This document shows, in pieces, positions 57,509 to 60,491 of a stretch of DNA of 60,491 nt. Location: contig CACLWP010000007.1 in the NCBI GenBank assembly GCA_902610675.1, positions 1-60,491 of the forward strand, in the 5' to 3' direction. Made by a program: the position numbers and the translations under genes. The notes under the pieces are model-generated. The model was not told where the DNA came from. It saw only the letters and a program-made list of their open reading frames with translations, and did not search any database. Within the stretch, counting starts at the first letter, position 1, and each line of letters starts with the position of its first letter. Source of the DNA: an uncultured Pelagibacteraceae bacterium (GTDB lineage: Bacteria > Pseudomonadota > Alphaproteobacteria > Pelagibacterales > Pelagibacteraceae).

Positions 57509-58569
57509 AAAATATATTAATCTCAACAGGAGGATCAGGAGGGCATGTAGTGCCAGCAAAAATTCTGCGTGAACATTTGCAATCAAATTTCAATGTTTTT
57601 ATTTCTACTGATTTAAGAGGGTTGAAATATCTAGACGGTAAAAAAAATGATATTCTTTTAATAAATACTCCCAAATTAAATCTTAATATATTTTTTATCT
57701 TTAAAATATTCCAATTAATTTATTTGGTGATTAAAACGGTCTTATTATTAAAAAAAAATAAAATTAATATTGTTTTTTCAACAGGAGGATATATGTCGTT
57801 ACCTGTTTGTTTTGGTGCAAAATTATTAGGAATAAAGATATACTTAGTCGAACCCAATATTGTTTTAGGTAGAGCAAACAGACTCTTTATGGGTTTTTGT
57901 AACAAAATTTTTGCTTATACAGAAAATTTAAAAAACTTTCCTGAAAAACTTAAACATAAAATTCAGATAATATCTCCACTAGTTAAAAGAAATTTTTATG
58001 AGAAAAGAGAAATTAAAACAGAAAATAAAGTATTCTGCCTTTTAGTTGTGGGTGGCAGTCAAGGAGCAAAGATTTTTGATAATGTAGTAAAAAATGTTAT
58101 CATTAATTTGTCGAAAAAAAATAAAATTAAAATTATTCAACAAACTCATAAAAGTAATACTGACAATCTAAAGAATATTTATGATGAGGCTCAAATTGAA
58201 AATACCATTTTTGATTTTGAGGAAAATTTAGCAGGTTTTATAAATCAATCAGACCTATGTATTACACGCGCTGGTGCATCTACTTTAGCAGAATTATCAA
58301 TCATGAATAAACCATTCCTAACAATCCCCCTAGTTTCAGCAAAAGATAATCATCAATTTGAAAATGCAAATTTTTATCAAAATTTAGGTTGCTGCTGGAT
58401 TATGAATCAAAAAGACTTAAATGATGTTAATTTAGAAAAATTTTTAGACCATATAATTATGAATAAGTCTGAGTACAATGTAAAAAAAAATAACTTAGAA
58501 AAACATAATTTCCAAAACTCATGGAATAATATAAACCAAAAAATATTGGAAACTATTAATGAAAATTGA
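57505..58569 (+). CDS. murG: UDP-GlcNAc:lipid I N-acetylglucosaminyltransferase
   Basis: 354 aa GT-B enzyme. The G-loops STGGSGGHVVPA and STGGYMSLPV, the third G-loop VVGGSQGAKIFD, and the donor-site region CITRAGASTLAEL are all seen. It converts lipid I to lipid II at the inner face of the membrane. It overlaps ftsW by 4 bp (ATGA) and murC by 11 bp. Confidence 0.97.
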   Translation: MKNILISTGGSGGHVVPAKILREHLQSNFNVFISTDLRGLKYLDGKKNDILLINTPKLNLNIFFIFKIFQLIYLVIKTVLLLKKNKINIVFSTGGYMSLPVCFGAKLLGIKIYLVEPNIVLGRANRLFMGFCNKIFAYTENLKNFPEKLKHKIQIISPLVKRNFYEKREIKTENKVFCLLVVGGSQGAKIFDNVVKNVIINLSKKNKIKIIQQTHKSNTDNLKNIYDEAQIENTIFDFEENLAGFINQSDLCITRAGASTLAELSIMNKPFLTIPLVSAKDNHQFENANFYQNLGCCWIMNQKDLNDVNLEKFLDHIIMNKSEYNVKKNNLEKHNFQNSWNNINQKILETINEN

Positions 58570-59953
58570 ATTAGCTAAAAAGGAGATTATCCATTTTATA
58601 GGTATTGGTGGAATAGGTATGAGTGGGCTCGCATTGATTATGAAGGCAAAAGGTTTTCAAATTCAAGGTAGCGATATTTATAAGAACAAAAATATCGAAA
58701 AATTAATAAAACAGGGTGTTAGAATTTTTGTTGGTCACAAAAAACAAAATATAAAAGATGTAACAATTGTGGTGACTTCATCTGCGATAAAAAAAAGTAA
58801 TCCAGAATTACTAGAGGCTAAAAGAAAAAAATTACCAGTAATAAAAAGAGGGAAGATGTTAGCAAATCTTGTTTCTTTAATGAAAAATATTGTTGTAGTT
58901 GGATCTCACGGTAAAACAACAACGACATCTTTAGTAAGTTCTATTTTTGAAAATACTAAGTTAGATCCTACAATAATTAATGGAGGAATAATAAATTCAA
59001 TAAAGAGCACTGCAAAATTAGGTAAGAGTGACTGGTCTATATTAGAGGCAGATGAGTCAGATGGAAGTTTTACTCATATTTCCCCTACATATTCTATTAT
59101 AACAAACATAGATAGAGAACACATGGATTTTTATAAATCAATAAAGGATTTAAAAAATCATTTTCTACACTTTATAAAAAAAGTTCCATCGTTTGGAAAA
59201 TCTTTTATTTGTATTGATGATAAAATTAACAATGAATTAATTAAAGACATAAAAAATAAAAATTTTTTTACATATGGAGTCAAGTCTAAGGCTAATTTTC
59301 TTATCAAAAATATAATTCAAAACAAACTTTCCTCAAAATTTGATTTAACTATAAATTTACCAAATAAAAAAAAAACAATCTTAAAAAACTTTCAGATTCC
59401 ATTATTAGGTATTCATAATATAAGAAACTCTACAGCTGCAATTGCGGTCGCTCTTACCGTCGGAATTCCAGCTTCTAATATTAAAAAAGGTCTGAAAAAT
59501 TTTAAAGGTGTCCAGCGAAGATTTAATAAGATATTCACATTTAACGGAGTTGATTTTTATGATGATTATGCCCATCATCCAACAGAGATAAAGTCTGTGC
59601 TAGAAGGAGTAAAAAAAGTTTTTGATAAGTGTGAAAAAGTGTGTGTTTTTCAACCACATAGAATATCAAGATTAAAAGATTTAAGAAATGAATTTACTCA
59701 CTGTTTCAGAGATGCGGATACAATTATATTATGTCCCATTTTTACAGCAGGAGAAAAAATTAAATTAGGTTTTCATTATAATGATTTTGCAAAAGAAATA
59801 ATTAAAAATTCAAAAGTAAAACTATTTATGATTAAAAATAATATTGAATTAGCAAAATTTCTTAAAAAAAATATTTATGGAAACAAAATCGTCATAGGAA
59901 TGGGTGCTGGTTCAATCTCAAATTGGATGAAAAAATTACCTGATTTAATGTAA
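58559..59953 (+). CDS. murC: UDP-N-acetylmuramate-L-alanine ligase
   Basis: 464 aa. The N-terminal HFIGIGGIGMSGLA, P-loop GSHGKTTTTS, EADESDGSF, and DDYAHHPTEI are the MurC landmarks. It adds the first amino acid, L-Ala, to UDP-MurNAc. The start overlaps the end of murG by 11 bp, and its stop shares one base with the murB ATG. Confidence 0.97.
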   Translation: MKIELAKKEIIHFIGIGGIGMSGLALIMKAKGFQIQGSDIYKNKNIEKLIKQGVRIFVGHKKQNIKDVTIVVTSSAIKKSNPELLEAKRKKLPVIKRGKMLANLVSLMKNIVVVGSHGKTTTTSLVSSIFENTKLDPTIINGGIINSIKSTAKLGKSDWSILEADESDGSFTHISPTYSIITNIDREHMDFYKSIKDLKNHFLHFIKKVPSFGKSFICIDDKINNELIKDIKNKNFFTYGVKSKANFLIKNIIQNKLSSKFDLTINLPNKKKTILKNFQIPLLGIHNIRNSTAAIAVALTVGIPASNIKKGLKNFKGVQRRFNKIFTFNGVDFYDDYAHHPTEIKSVLEGVKKVFDKCEKVCVFQPHRISRLKDLRNEFTHCFRDADTIILCPIFTAGEKIKLGFHYNDFAKEIIKNSKVKLFMIKNNIELAKFLKKNIYGNKIVIGMGAGSISNWMKKLPDLM

Positions 59954-60491
59954 TGCAGATACATCAGCTTAAAGAATTGTTAAAAGAATTTGATAAAAAT
60001 GTAATTTACGATCAAGATTTAAAAAAAAAAAATTGGTTTAATATTGGAGGAAAGTCCAAAGTTTTTTACAAGGCAGAAAATTTAAGGGATCTAGTCAAAT
60101 TTCTCAAATTACTTGATAATAAGGAAAAAATTTTTATTATTGGCGCAGGCTCTAACACTTTAATTTCAGATAATATTTTTGATGGAGTTGTGATAAAGCT
60201 AAGTAAAAATTTTAATAGAATATCTTTATTAAGAGAAGATGTAATTATTTCTGGAAGTGGCGTTTTAGATAATAGTTTATCTAGTTTTGCTGCTGAAAAT
60301 AATTTGAGTGGTTTTGAGTTTTTATCTTGTATTCCAGGATCCATCGGTGGAGGAATTAAAATGAATGCCGGATGTTTTGGAAGGGAATTTAAAGATATTC
60401 TTCTTTCTATTCAAGCTATAGATCAAAAAGGGAATTTAATAACAATTCCATCAAAAGAAATAAATTTTGATTATAGAAGTAATGATTTGTC
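59953..60491 (+). CDS. murB: UDP-N-acetylenolpyruvoylglucosamine reductase (5' part)
   Basis: The gene runs off the window; about 179 residues are visible. It begins at the TAATG junction with murC. NWFNIGGKSKVFYKAE and the FAD-binding IIGAGSNTLISD are seen, then SGSGVLDNSL and FLSCIPGSIGGGIKMNAGCFG. It reduces the enolpyruvyl group to give UDP-MurNAc, using NADPH and FAD. ddl, ftsQ and ftsA would be expected next. Confidence 0.95.
   Translation, partial: MQIHQLKELLKEFDKNVIYDQDLKKKNWFNIGGKSKVFYKAENLRDLVKFLKLLDNKEKIFIIGAGSNTLISDNIFDGVVIKLSKNFNRISLLREDVIISGSGVLDNSLSSFAAENNLSGFEFLSCIPGSIGGGIKMNAGCFGREFKDILLSIQAIDQKGNLITIPSKEINFDYRSNDL

Overview
The window is very AT-rich, densely coded DNA with short intergenic gaps and many 1-4 base stop/start overlaps (TAATG, ATGA). 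The proteins and gene neighbourhoods are alphaproteobacterial: a fused-type petB-petC cytochrome bc1 end, a PetP/PetR-type regulator pair beside a branched-chain aminotransferase, and a uvrC-pgsA pair. The low GC, compact genes and gene set fit the SAR11 clade (Pelagibacterales). That placement is an inference from base composition and gene content, not from a database search.

Layout. 1-31.2 kb is core genome: the end of the cytochrome bc1 operon (petB partial, petC); a long minus-strand run lgt-midA-pgeF-prs-rplY-pth-ychF; ubiK; a MarR / OmpR-type regulator / histidine kinase operon; ilvE; a minus-strand repair and pterin operon uvrB-SDR-folB-uvrC-pgsA; an aminotransferase; an ADP-ribosylglycohydrolase-like gene with trxB; an ELM1-like/2OG-oxygenase pair; carAB; then yqeY-dnaG-rpoD, followed by a tRNA-Val(GAC) with odd D and T loops.

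31.27-43.45 kb is a genomic island of about 12.1 kb. It lies between a 40-nt 5' fragment of a tRNA(CAT) gene and an intact copy of the same tRNA. Near-identical TTACCAAC-containing repeats sit just inside both ends, but no integrase gene is present. The cargo is a probable restriction-type defence module (two tandem C5 cytosine methyltransferases, an HNH endonuclease on the opposite strand, and a 995-aa Z1-domain ATPase), several small unknown genes, a structured non-coding stretch leading into an 86-aa protein plus PD-(D/E)XK nuclease pair, and a divergent set of two membrane proteins and an M48 metalloprotease.

43.5-60.5 kb returns to core envelope genes: mlaC- and mlaA-like lipid-transport genes, an N-acetylmuramoyl-alanine amidase, rnpB (RNase P RNA), then the division and cell wall (dcw) operon in the order mraZ-ftsZ-rsmH-ftsL-ftsI-murEF(fusion)-mraY-murD-ftsW-murG-murC-murB (cut by the window end). 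ftsZ sits directly behind mraZ rather than at the distal end, and murE and murF are one gene. The mraZ promoter carries three CCCAT repeats at 10-bp spacing overlapping a consensus-like -10 box, a likely MraZ autoregulatory operator.

The strongest candidates for something new are the island's Z1/HNH/two-methyltransferase cluster, the structured-RNA plus nuclease module at 38.5-40.2 kb, and the mirror-image (5'-half) tRNA integration scar.
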